Assembly (NCBI GenBank): GCA_033297075.1
Contig: MU858168.1
Coordinates: 50,743-114,742, forward strand
Direction: 5' to 3'
DNA length: 64,000 nucleotides
Origin: Rhypophila decipiens
Taxonomy: Eukaryota; Ascomycota; Sordariomycetes; Sordariales; Naviculisporaceae
This document shows positions 11,359 through 21,200 of the stretch, piece after piece (the first letter of the stretch is position 1; every line of letters starts with the position of its first letter). Made by a program: the position numbers and the translations under genes. The notes beneath the pieces were generated by a model that was not told the DNA's origin, did no database searches, and saw nothing but the letters and a program-made list of their open reading frames with translations.

Positions 11359-12885
11359 ATGAATCAACTCTTCAAGCTCGCCGCCCTCGCGGCCCCAGCC
11401 CTGGCTGCCGTTGTCCTCCAGGAGAACGCCGCCTTCCGCGTCATCGAGAAGGACGTCGCCATCATCGGCGGCGGTGCCAGTGGTGCCTACGCCGCCATCC
11501 GTCTCAAGGAGGACTATGGCAAGAGCATCGTCCTTGTCGAGAAGGAGGCCGCCTTGGTTAGTCCCCATACCACCCACAACATGTGAACCCAAACTAACCC
11601 CCCATAGGGCGGCCACGTCGACACAATGACCGACCCCGACACCGGTCTCCCCGTCGACTTTGGCGTCGCGGTCTTCAGCGACTACGGCCCAGCTCGCTCC
11701 TTCTTTGAGCGCATGAACGTCACCGTCGGTCCCCAGATCCGCGTCACCCTGGCCAACAAGTATATCGACTTTACCACCGGCCAAACCGTCAACTACACCC
11801 CCGCGTCATTCCCCACCGGCACCCTCCCCGCCTTCCAGCGATTCTACAACGCGATCAAGCCCTTCGAGTCGTACCTCCTGCCCGGCTACTGGAACTTCCC
11901 CTCCGCCGCCAAGGACATCCCTGCTGATTTGCTCCTCCCCTTTGGCGAGTTCATCAAAAAGTACAACCTCGAGGAAGGCATCTATATGACCTTTTCCACC
12001 ACCGGTCTCGGGGTAGGCGACATGGTTAACGAGATGACCCTCTGGGTTCTTGCCGCGTTCGGCCAGCCCATGTTGGAGGCAATGCTCGGCATCTCACCCG
12101 CTTTCCAGCCCGTCAGCGGACGCAACATTGAGATCTACGAGGCCATGGCTGCCCGCCTGACGCCCAACAAGGACGTGCTGTACAGCTCGACTGTCATCCA
12201 GTCTGTTCGTTCTTCGGCCTTGGGCATTACTCTCTGGGTCAAGAACTCTGTCACCGGCCAGATCACGCTCATCCGCGCCAAGAAGCTCCTCATGTCGATT
12301 GAGCCCACTGTGGACGGTAACCTCGTCCCCTTTAGCCTTGATGCTACCGAGTATGGACTTTTGAGCAAGTTCGAGTACACCACCGTCCAAGCCGGCGTCG
12401 TCTCGCACCCCTCCCTGCCAGCTCAGACATCCCTGATCAACATCCCCGCCTCCGCCATCTCGGCAGCCAACGGAACAGATTACACCGTCCTCCCCGGCCT
12501 CGGCGGCGCAGCATTCAATGCCCGATTCGACCATATCGGCGGCGATTCCAAGCTCTGGAGGGTGCTGCTTGTTGGTCCCCAGCGGGGCTTCACCAACGCC
12601 GTTGGGCAGAAGCTGGTCAAGGAGAATCTTGAGAAGATGATTGCGTCTGGTGCGTTGCCGGCTGGTACCACGAGCGAGTTTGAGATCAAGGGGTGGGAGA
12701 ACCACGGTGTTATGCATGCCAAGGTCTCTGCTAAGGAGTTGAAGAATGGTTTCTTCAAGAAGTTGTATGCGCTCCAGGGCCGGAGGTCGACTTTCTGGAC
12801 TGGTGGTGCTTTTGCCATGAACTTTCAGGCTGTTTTGTGGGCGTTTGATGATGTGCTTTTGCCCACGCTTGTTGCGTCTTTGTAA
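11359..12885 (+). CDS. Secreted FAD-dependent amine-oxidase-like oxidoreductase
   Basis: Predicted 491-aa flavoenzyme from exons 11359-11556 and 11608-12885 (51-nt intron; junction reads EKEAAL/GGHVDTM). The N-terminus MNQLFKLAALAAPALAAVV is a signal peptide. The dinucleotide-binding motif VAIIGGGASGAYAA (Gly37-Gly42) is followed by an acidic residue at the end of the second strand (VLVEKE), the Rossmann pattern for FAD. The GGHVDT segment resembles the second FAD contact of the flavin monoamine oxidase fold. Related fungal proteins are often named beta-cyclopiazonate dehydrogenase-like, but no cyclopiazonate cluster is present, so the substrate is unknown. The C-terminus contains WTGGAFAMNFQAVLWAFDD, matching the usual C-terminal FAD-contact region. 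Confidence 0.88.
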
Positions 12886-13160
12886 GAGATTGAAGGAGAA
12901 AAACTTGGGAATATCAATGAAGTAAAGAAGGGGTGAAGAGTTGGTGATTTTGTCATGTTTGTAACTGAGTTTATCGAGTTGTAAGTTATATAACTATATG
13001 TATATATTTAATAAAACGACAATTGTTTGAGCTACGAAGTAAAGACCTTCTAGTTCTAGTACTCCGTTCCGTGCTGTTCGAGGACCTTAAGTATGTTGCT
13101 AATTGAACTACGCTTCTAGGGGCACACCGGAGAGAAGTGAGAATCCATGGAACTTACAGC

Positions 13161-13250
13161 GCGAGACTGCGAACTCCAGCTCTTCCCATAAGACGGGTAT
13201 TAACGACCCATCGAGAGCCGTGGCCGTACAGAGTGGGTTGCTGGCCGCTG
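13161..13250 (+). repeat. Long direct repeat, copy 1
   Basis: Core 13189-13246 matches 14118-14175 at 53 of 58 positions, and weaker similarity extends ~28 bp upstream. The forward frame reads DPSRAVAVQSGLLA in both copies. Confidence 0.85.
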
Positions 13251-13400
13251 TCCGAGGTGTGAGTCGGGCAACGACTGAATCAAGATGAGGACCAAATAGA
13301 AGCTACCAACCCTTATTCTGGAGGAAGTAGCAGCTACTTTAGCAGTGTTTTATCCCCCATCTGCGTTTCCAGTCTTCACACAACAAGTCGTGTCTCCTAG

Positions 13401-13800
13401 CTGGCCGCAAAGGCCAAGCCAGCACCGCAACTGAAAGCACTGCCTCAGACACCGTCAAAGGTAGCCAAACAGCTGAAGCCGCTGAGCCTGCGCGATGTCC
13501 GCAACCTGCTGGACAACTACGAACACAAACAAACGGCCAATATAGCCGCAATGTCGAAGCTGGACTTCGTAAACGTGCCCGTAGAGAAGTCTTGGTTGGT
13601 ACTGCTCCAAGGCGGAGCTTGCCGACGTTGATCGACAGAACCCGCTATACCTGACCTGGGGTAACGTTGAGATCACCAAGTATGCGAGTAAAGAAGAGCT
13701 CATATTCCAGGTTCAACTTACTATCCGGAATTTAAAAACAAACTATTTACATCCGGAAAAGGCAGCCACTAAGAGCAATAAGCCACTAAGAGCAATATGA
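13401..13800 (+). pseudogene. Frameshifted coding remnant, family not recognised
   Basis: Two adjacent frames together give a protein-like stretch. From 13401 (just after a TAG that could be a splice acceptor) one frame reads LAAKAKPAPQLK and on to VPVEKSWLVLL, then hits a stop at about 13626. A frame offset by one picks up at about 13609 with KAELADVDRQNPLYLTWG and runs to a stop at 13798-13800. This is consistent with a single-base frameshift in an old gene or element. No known domain was recognised. The judgement rests on amino-acid texture only. Confidence 0.35.
13764..13797. repeat. 17-bp perfect tandem duplication
   Basis: AGCCACTAAGAGCAATA occurs twice in a row (13764-13780 and 13781-13797). 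Confidence 0.95.
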
Positions 13801-14089
13801 GATCTAGTCTGGTCTTTTAATATTTTGCCGCCCAACACGTCATCCTGCCTCATACCTATCCCTGTCCCTATCCCCTATCTATATACGTTGCTATGGCCGC
13901 AAATTTTCCGCGTATCGTGATAGTGGTTTTAGTGTAAATAACCCCTGTTTTTAGGGTCTTGGCTATCCGTAAGATAGTGCACTGACTGACTGGGTTGACT
14001 GGATCGACTGGCCTGACTGGAAGTTGAATGGGGGGGCAGCCTGTCGCCGGCCCTACTCCACCAGTGTTCTCTGTTCCACACCGGCTAGA

Positions 14090-14179
14090 ACAAGACTGCT
14101 GACTCCATGTCGTCACCTAAGACGGGTATGACGGACCCATCGAGAGCCGTGGCCGTGCAGAGTGGTTTGCTGGCCATTG
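14090..14179 (+). repeat. Long direct repeat, copy 2
   Basis: Partner of 13161-13250, about 930 bp away in the same orientation. It lies just beyond the 3' end of the papain-like gene at 14251-14997. Confidence 0.85.
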
Positions 14180-14250
14180 TCGTCAGGCGTCGAACAAGGG
14201 ATGTGATGTGCGGTCGCTGCGTTCTGGTGTTTGTTCCGTTTTGGGGGTTT

Positions 14251-14997
14251 TCAGCGTCGTGGACCGCCCAAGTGAATCTTACTGTACAATATTTTCGGCT
14301 CCTCGGCTGCATAGATGTCGACGAGTTGTATTCTAGCCTCGGGCCGACCCGTCAAGACGGCCATGTTTTCGATCCTGAAATGGCCATTGTCGCCCCAGTT
14401 CGAACCATACGAGTTGAGAAACGTACACATGCCTGTGGCCGGATCATAGCCCGTCAACAGCACTGCATGCCATCCAACCTTCATGTCAGCCTCGCTGCAG
14501 TACTTGGTGTCACGATCGAATAGTAGGGCCTGGGTAGCCACGACGCGTGGACCCGGGTGCATCCGAATGTACCGCTCGATAAACTTTGCCTCCCCTCGAT
14601 CTATCTTCACCAGGACCGGCCGTTTCTCCTTCAGTAGGATTTTGCACGCCCGGGTCTCCTCCACCGTGCGCGACAGCAGTGGCGGGTACAGGTACGGCAT
14701 ATCGTTCAAAATGTCATCAAACTTCCAGCAATCCGACTCGGACCTTCCCTGATTCTTCACCCACTGGAACTGGGGTGGATACTCGGCTAGTAACCGTTCC
14801 CTGATCTCGGCGACGCTCGGAACGGGAACTTGATCTGCCTGGCGTTGCTTCCGAGTCTTGAGGGCCATATGCACTTGGGCTGCGAGTGCGTGCGCATAAC
14901 ACGTGGGGGTACTCTTTTGGTTGGATGGAGTGCTCTCGATGGAGAGTAGGACTGGTGCCAGTGTGCAAGTCGAGGTCGTGGTAGTAGTTAAGCTCAT
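14251..14997 (-). CDS. Compact papain-like (C1-fold) cysteine protease, no signal peptide
   Basis: Intronless, 248 aa. The papain catalytic set is in order and with the right spacing: Gln27 (oxyanion hole) six residues before Cys33 in TPTCYAHALA, His177 in GWHAVLLTGYDP, and Asn195 in FLNSYGSNWGDNGHF, the equivalent of papain's NSWG-x-x-WG-x-x-G. There is no signal peptide and no inhibitory prodomain: only ~30 residues precede the Cys, so the protein should be cytosolic and made without the usual zymogen control. It is clearly paralogous to the divergently transcribed gene at 15388-16197 (shared TPSNQ-x4-TCYAHALA and MALKTR). Papain-family enzymes are uncommon in filamentous ascomycetes. Substrate and role are unknown. 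It could also act as a binding protein, but the complete tetrad argues for catalysis. Confidence 0.88.
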   Translation of the reverse strand: MSLTTTTTSTCTLAPVLLSIESTPSNQKSTPTCYAHALAAQVHMALKTRKQRQADQVPVPSVAEIRERLLAEYPPQFQWVKNQGRSESDCWKFDDILNDMPYLYPPLLSRTVEETRACKILLKEKRPVLVKIDRGEAKFIERYIRMHPGPRVVATQALLFDRDTKYCSEADMKVGWHAVLLTGYDPATGMCTFLNSYGSNWGDNGHFRIENMAVLTGRPEARIQLVDIYAAEEPKILYSKIHLGGPRR

Positions 14998-15387
14998 GTT
15001 GTCGATTGGAGCTGTGTTCTGGGTTGGGCTGTGAGTTGATGTGAATGTTTCTCATTCAGATCAGGGAATCGAGTGCAGAAGTTGAGGGAGATTGTTCGGG
15101 TATTTGAATGTTTCTTTTCTAGTGTGAAGTGTCAAGATTTCGTCAAACCTTCTTAGAGAGTTTAGATCGTGAGAGCTCAAGGTTTCCAAGTCTCAAAGAA
15201 AAAGTCAAACCTTGTTCCTTCTCACATGCCCCAATCGTAAAGAGCAAAGTTTATATAGAATTTGAAGACCAATTTCTTTGCTTCTGGACCCAACTCGACA
15301 TTTCCTCTTCTCAGTTGCTATTTCCTCTTCTCAGCTTGCCGACTACTACAACTCAACTATTGACTCACAAAATACAAATCCGCAAAG
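14998..15387. promoter_or_regulatory. Shared promoter of the divergent papain-like pair
   Basis: 390 bp separate the two start codons, so both genes must be driven from here. A 20-bp imperfect tandem repeat (ATTTCCTCTTCTCAG at 15300 and again at 15320) lies 49-88 bp upstream of the plus-strand ATG and may be the pyrimidine-rich initiator region of that gene. Confidence 0.6.
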
Positions 15388-16197
15388 ATGGGTCAAGAGA
15401 CGTCCAAATCAGTTAAAATAGACATCCAGCGTATCATTGGTGCCAGCAAGCCAATTCTCATCACCATCGAAGGCACGCCATCCAATCAGCTCCAAACATC
15501 AACCTGCTATGCGCACGCGCTCGCTCCGGCAATCTACATGGCCCTCAAGACTCGGCGCATCGACGACCTCAACCTGCAGACAGCCGACCGTCTTCCAAGC
15601 ATCGATGAGATCAGGGGCATGATCATCTGCTTATTCCCCTACCCAAGCAGTTGGCGGGACTACAGTCAGCTATGGCGGACAGTCACGAAACTGTACCCTC
15701 ACCTCGACTGGCACGAAATACGATTGTCCCAACATATGCCGTACAAGACCCTGATGCAAGGTCGACCGGTTTATGTTGGACTAACGCTGAGCAGAGGTGA
15801 CGGACTTTTTCTTGGTCGGTTCTTCCGGCATAACCTGTGGAGCATCCTGACGCGGCTCAAGTACCACTGGTACAGAATGCAGCCCAAGTACGTCCACGAG
15901 CCCCAGCCCGGCGACAAGAAGTGGTGCCATGCCGTGCTGTGGACGGGTTGGGATCCAGGTATCGGCGTTTGTCCGTTTCTGAACTCGTGGGGTCCAAACT
16001 GGGGTAACAATGGAAGTTTTCAAGTCGAGGATATCGATTTGTTGCGGGAAATGCCCGGTGCGGAGCTTCGCTTTTTCGACGTTTACTGCCCCGAGCCCAA
16101 GGGGAATATCGACGAGCCCAAGAAGCATGGTAGCAAGCTCAAGGAGAACCTCGACAAGTGGCGTAGGGCAAATGGGAGGACCTCGAAATCGGCTTGA
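15388..16197 (+). CDS. Papain-like (C1-fold) cysteine protease with N-myristoylation motif
   Basis: Intronless, 269 aa. The catalytic set Gln34, Cys40 (TSTCYAHALA), His181 (KWCHAVLWTGWDP) and Asn199 (FLNSWGPNWGNNG) is complete, with the Gln-Cys spacing of papain. There is no signal peptide or prodomain. The N-terminus MGQETSKS fits the N-myristoylation consensus (Gly2, Ser6, Lys7), which would place the enzyme on membranes; the paralogue at 14251-14997 lacks this. A basic tail (about 240-269, rich in Lys and Arg) follows the protease fold and could add membrane or nucleic-acid contacts. Divergent arrangement with its paralogue indicates tandem-inverted duplication. The family assignment is by motif; substrate and role are not known. 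Confidence 0.88.
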   Translation: MGQETSKSVKIDIQRIIGASKPILITIEGTPSNQLQTSTCYAHALAPAIYMALKTRRIDDLNLQTADRLPSIDEIRGMIICLFPYPSSWRDYSQLWRTVTKLYPHLDWHEIRLSQHMPYKTLMQGRPVYVGLTLSRGDGLFLGRFFRHNLWSILTRLKYHWYRMQPKYVHEPQPGDKKWCHAVLWTGWDPGIGVCPFLNSWGPNWGNNGSFQVEDIDLLREMPGAELRFFDVYCPEPKGNIDEPKKHGSKLKENLDKWRRANGRTSKSA

Positions 16198-16305
16198 CAG
16201 ATGACTTTTCACGTACAAAATAAGACCGACTTGATACCAGTTGTCATTCTTATTAGGTCTATGACATCTATTACTTGATTATACAAGTCCATGACTATGA
16301 CCAGT

Positions 16306-17508
16306 TCACCACGGATGAGCACAGCATATAAAGCCCCCATCGCCAGGACAAATAGCCGCACCTGTCCCGGCACCACCTATTCATGATGAACACGTTAGTA
16401 ACATGTCCGTACCGTTGCCTGATGAAAACAAGCCAACAACTATACACTTGAGAAATAAGACAAGAGAAAGGGAGGGAATGGGACTTTGCAAAGGGAAAAG
16501 AACATGCAAGGATAACCTCCCAAAAGATACACTTTCGAGCCGCAAAGCCCAAAAAGAAGAGCAAAAAAAAAAAGAAAAGGACATACCAACTTCAGCCAGT
16601 TTCGAACATGCCTCCCGCCAAAGACACTGCGTCTGCCCTGTTACTTCTTGCCCCAAGCAAGGCTTGACAACACAGGCCATTACATTATCCGGATCGTCGG
16701 GACAGGGCCAGTTCCCTTCGTACCCGGTGTACGGTGTGCCTTTCCATTTGTTCACGCAGATGCCGTCGTCGAGACAGATACAATCGCTTCCCCATTCGTT
16801 TTGGCATCGCCCGCCGGCGCCGCCTACTTTTGGGGGTTTTGTTGAGGTTGTGGGGTTTGAAGGGGTTGAGGTAGTTGTCGTTGGTGGTTTTGGAGGGTTG
16901 GTTGTCGTTGGAGGAGGAGCGATAGGTGTTGTTGTTGAAATTGCTTTTGGGGATTCGGATTCACGAGACGGCGGTGGTCGGTTTGGTGGGGAGTTATTAT
17001 TATTGTTAGTACTAGTTGGTGATGGGGAGGCTGTCAGGGCTGGTGTCCTGCTGTGTGATGTTGTAGTCGGAGGTCCGGTTATGGCAGCGAGGTCGGTTTC
17101 GGACGTCGTTGCTGCTCCCGCTGCTTGCGAGTCGCCCCCGTTGCGAGACTTGATCGTCGCTCCGAGACCAGCGCCGACGCCTATACCTATCGCGAGGAGC
17201 AAAGAGACGGCCCAGGCAAGAATGAAGAATGTCCGTCGTTTGAGGCCTAATATCCTTCGTTGATCGTCAACTGTGCTGGCCGTCGTGTCTGGTCCTGGCT
17301 CCGCTCCGGTTCCCCATGCTGCGCCGTCCTGAAGACCTGGTATTTGCTGTTGAAAGTATGGCTGAGAGTCCTGGGCAACATACGGGTAGTGCTGCGGATC
17401 AACTACCTCTTTATCGTAATCTGGCGCCCCGATGGCGACTTCGAGAGTGCTATAGTTGTTATTGGCGCCAGCGGCCTCTTGAATCTTGGGTATCGAAGTG
17501 TGATCCAT
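16306..17508 (-). CDS. Single-pass membrane protein with Ser/Thr/Pro stalk and 12-Cys ectodomain
   Basis: Predicted 330 aa from exons 17508-16587 and 16376-16306, with a 210-nt intron (donor GTATGT, acceptor AATAG, branch-like CTAAC). Residues 1-92 are hydrophilic and end in the basic RRILGLKRR; a transmembrane helix spans about 93-119; then comes a Thr/Ser/Pro-rich low-complexity stalk (about 120-230) with a poly-Asn run; the C-terminus has 12 cysteines, the last three (ICPGDGGFICC) on the small second exon. The positive-inside rule predicts a cytoplasmic N-terminus and an extracellular Cys-rich domain. The layout resembles fungal wall-stress-sensor-like proteins, but it is type II and not a WSC domain. 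It is a recurrent uncharacterised family in Sordariomycetes. Its stop is 109 bp from the convergent papain-like gene. Confidence 0.8.
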
Positions 17509-18236
17509 CGCGGACCGTCGTAGGTTTACAGATGTGGAGTCATATAGAGTTCATGAAACTGGAATGGCAACACATTTCTGGAACCAGACTAGTCGACGAG
17601 AGGTTGACCCGAGGGACTCGCAGGGGTGGCGAACCCAGGTCGACGATTAAGCACGTGTCAAGCTTCATCTTGATGAGATTTTTCGAGCCAAGATTTGGAA
17701 CCCCTGGATGAAGAAAAGGTGTGTGTGCACAAAGTTGCCCGGAATGATTACCTAGGTGTGGTACAATGAGATGCTGACCTATAGGAAAACGGCCGACCTC
17801 TTGTTTTAGTTACAGGGCAAGGATCAGGCAAGTCACACAAAGGCTCTTCCAATATCGTTTCCGTCTCGTCTGGAGGGTGGGCTAGGGCAGGTATTGGGTA
17901 ATGGAAGCTCGCCGAGTTACACTGGGGCCGCCGGCTGAGATGTCGATCTTGGGGGACGCGGAGCAATTGTTTACCCGCTGGCCCCTGACATTACGGGCTT
18001 TGTGCTGATGTCGTTCCTTGGCGGTGTTGCTGCAGCAGTGCTCCTTGGTCAAAATAAACGGAGAAAGGGAACCTCATTCAATGGCAATCTATTTCTGCGT
18101 TGTGAAAAATATCACGGGAAAGTCATTGTCATCATTAAAATTTCAACAACATAGCTGACCCACTCGAGCATAGAAATTCCCAAAGTAACGACATGAGTTT
18201 TGAGCATAAACCAACGATACTGAGGACAGAAAAAGA
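17509..18236. other. Intergenic
   Basis: Promoter of the minus-strand membrane-protein gene and 3' flank of the oxygenase gene. No coding region or structured repeat was seen. Confidence 0.6.
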
Positions 18237-21200
18237 TCAACCATCAATCTTGTCAATGAAATCCGCCTTCCTCTTCTGCAGGATGCTATAGTACGTCTGC
18301 ATGTCCATCGTGTCGGTCGGGACGCGGTCCCCCTTGAAGTTGCCCTTGCCGTGGCCGTCAAAGTGGACTTTCCAGGCTGTTGTGTCATTGTCAGCCATGC
18401 TTCCCATAAAGTGAAAGTGAAAGAGAGAGAGGAGACATACTGTTGGCATCAAACCCAAGGTACGACCAGCTATCGTTCAGATAGGCCTTCTCAGTTCCCA
18501 CACGGATGGTCTTGACAAGACCCATCTCACCGGGCGCAGGTCGGAGATTCTTCAGACCAGCGGCGAGCTTGACCATGCCGTTAATAAAGCTCACGGCCGG
18601 ATCACGCCCGAAGCACCGGTGCTTGCCGAACGAGAACGGAGTTACCATGTCGTTCTGCTGGCGGTAGGGGTCGAACTTGGTAGCCGATGAACCAATCTCT
18701 GATGTGTTTCTTCCCGCGTCGCCCTGCACAAAGATGATATGTCAGTCCTGCCAGACAGTTAGCAAGACGAAAAGGAAGATACTCACAAGCATCAAAATAA
18801 CCGCGTCCCCCGGCTTCACACTCTTCCCCTCCAACGTCGCACTCGTGGTCGTAATCCGAACATTCCGCTGCGAAGACGTCATGCGCATCGCCTCGACGAT
18901 ATACGCATGCAGCGCGGCATCGTCATTCTTGGCTGCAAGATTCTGCACCTCGGCCCAGATAGCCGCGTTCTCCGGTCGGAGGAAAAACTCGAGCACCTCA
19001 TAAAACACAGTAACCGGCACACCAACACCGCCAAAAGCAGTCAACCACAAGCTATCAACCACCTTCTCTGCCGGCACCCCGGAGGCAAGCAGCTCCTCGA
19101 CCAGCTTATGTCCACAGTCCCGAAGCGAGCCCTTCTTGATCGAAGACATGGCACTGGCAATGGAACTCGCGATCCCCAGCCCGAAACCGCGCGACAAGCT
19201 CACCTTGTCCACCAACTTGCGGGTAGAATCAATAATCGCCGTGGCACCTTCCTGCGCGCGGCGTCGACGATTCCACGCCTGGGCAGGGTCATTGTTATTC
19301 ACCCCCCAGATGCGAATATCAAGCAGATACTTGTAAAAGTCGGCTACCCCCAGCGTTCCACCGGGATTCTCGTCAGTCTTTAGATCCATGTAGAGCATGT
19401 CGCTCAGCAACTGGGCATTGAGCGGGATGGCGACATCCCGGATAATGTCAATCTGCGAAAGGCCAGGCTTCATGACAAACGTCTCCTTCTCGATGAGCTG
19501 GGTGCCCACCCTCGCCACAAATTCCTTGACTGCGTTCGCCATGTGCGGGACTTTGGCCCAGGCCTTTTCCATGCTCGCGCGATGGGCCCAGTTCACATCC
19601 TTGTCGCCCGACAACATGAACCAAGACACGTCTTTCTTGCCCGGGAAAAGGTCATTCATGGCTGCTAGCCAGGGAACCTTGTACTGCTCCGGATTGCCCA
19701 AGACAGACTTGATGGCAGCCGAGGTGAACAAGACCACCGGCTTGGCAGGGGCCTTGGGGTCGACAAGACTGAACTGGTCGATGGTCCCCAACTTCGTCGC
19801 AATCTTTTCGTTGGCCTTTTTGGTGTAAAACGGCTGCATGACGGAGACGTTGTTGTATGGGAACCAGCCTGGTAATCCGCGCTGGATGAGCTTATACGCC
19901 ATGGACCCGCCCATGGTCTTGGGGTCGAATTGGACTTCGTTGTAGCCCCAGGCTGTCAGGTTCGAGACGGTGTAGTCGAGGGTATTGAACCTGTCAGACC
20001 TGACCAGGGTAATAGCATCTGACAGTACTGCTCGACCAAGCGAATAAGTCGGGCAAATCCCACACCCGGCACTCCGCACAGGCTTAAAGTTCTCAATCAT
20101 CAAGCCGGGATAAAGCTCCACCATGTCCGGGCTCGTGTACAGCTTCTCGAGCAAAGTGGCAATCTCGGGATCAGAGTTGATATCCTCGAAGCTCTCGTGG
20201 CGTTTGAGACCAAAGAAGTCGCGGAATTCATTCAGACTCGCAACCTGCCATTTCCGAGCCTGTTTGATACCCAACACCTCGACAATCTTCAGAGCCTTGG
20301 GAATTGTCCTAGCACCAAAGATACCAGCAGGATCTTTCATTGCCTCGTCCAACACATGGACAAGGTCTTCATCTCTAAAGGTCCCGTCAGCCTGCCGTTC
20401 CAATCCAGAAAACGTGCGGACCGAAGGATCCTTGGGGATGGACTGCTCAAACTGCTGGAGGGCCTGGCCGAGCTCGACCCAGCTCACGCTGGACAAGTCC
20501 TCTGCCTTCTTGCCGGGGAAGAGCTTCAAGAAAAAGTCGTTGATCCAGCGCTCGTCCTTTTTGGAGATGCACGAATGGAATCGGTAGAGCAAGTTGAACT
20601 CCACGCTGACTTGGTTGCCTACGCCCCTGGGTGTTCCTTCGGCGTCGAAAAAGGTCTTTTCCATTTCGACTCGGGGGTCGAGCGTCCAGTCGGATTTGGT
20701 CGAGTGGGTGTTGGTTATGGCCCGCAGGTAGTCGTGCAGACAGATGTTGATGTACAGCCCGCCGACGATCAGACGGGCTGTGTTGAACAGATCGTGGTCT
20801 TGCTTGGCGACTGCCTTGGCTTTTTCTTCGGCGGTGGCGTTGGGCAGGTGGGCGAGCGTGAATCGGCCGTTCTCGTTGATCTTGAGGAGGATGTCCGCCA
20901 CGTAGTTGTGGAACCTGCTGTACAAGACGAGCATCACATTGACGCCCGCTGGCTGGCCGAGCAGGCGCTTCTCGTGAAAGGTGTCGGGCTTGAGCTTGCC
21001 TTCCTTCATGGTGCGGATCTCGAGCTGGTCTTTGAGAGACGAGCCGTACAAGGGGGCCAGGTCGAGGTAGGAGGACGTGTCGGACTTGTTTGGGTCGGTG
21101 CGGCTGGTGCGAAAGATGTCGTGGATGATGATGGAGGCGTGGTAGTAGAACATGGCTGATATGCCGGCTTCGTTTTCTTTAAAGTGCTCGTCGTCGCGCG

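Larger units (their letters stand above)
12886..14250. other. Degraded intergenic region with repeats and pseudogene remnants
   Basis: This 1.4-kb stretch has no intact gene. It holds two ~85-bp diverged direct repeats, a frameshifted coding remnant, a 17-bp tandem duplication and CTGACT-rich simple sequence near 13980-14020. It looks like old mobile-element or duplication debris. Confidence 0.6.

Noticed and set aside
16403..17263. 286-codon plus-strand frame rich in Val and Gly
   Set aside because: Antisense of the Thr/Pro-rich stalk of the membrane protein; the composition is a mirror of that low-complexity DNA.
20197..21159. 320-codon plus-strand frame
   Set aside because: Antisense to the dioxygenase half of the Ppo gene, with no domain features.
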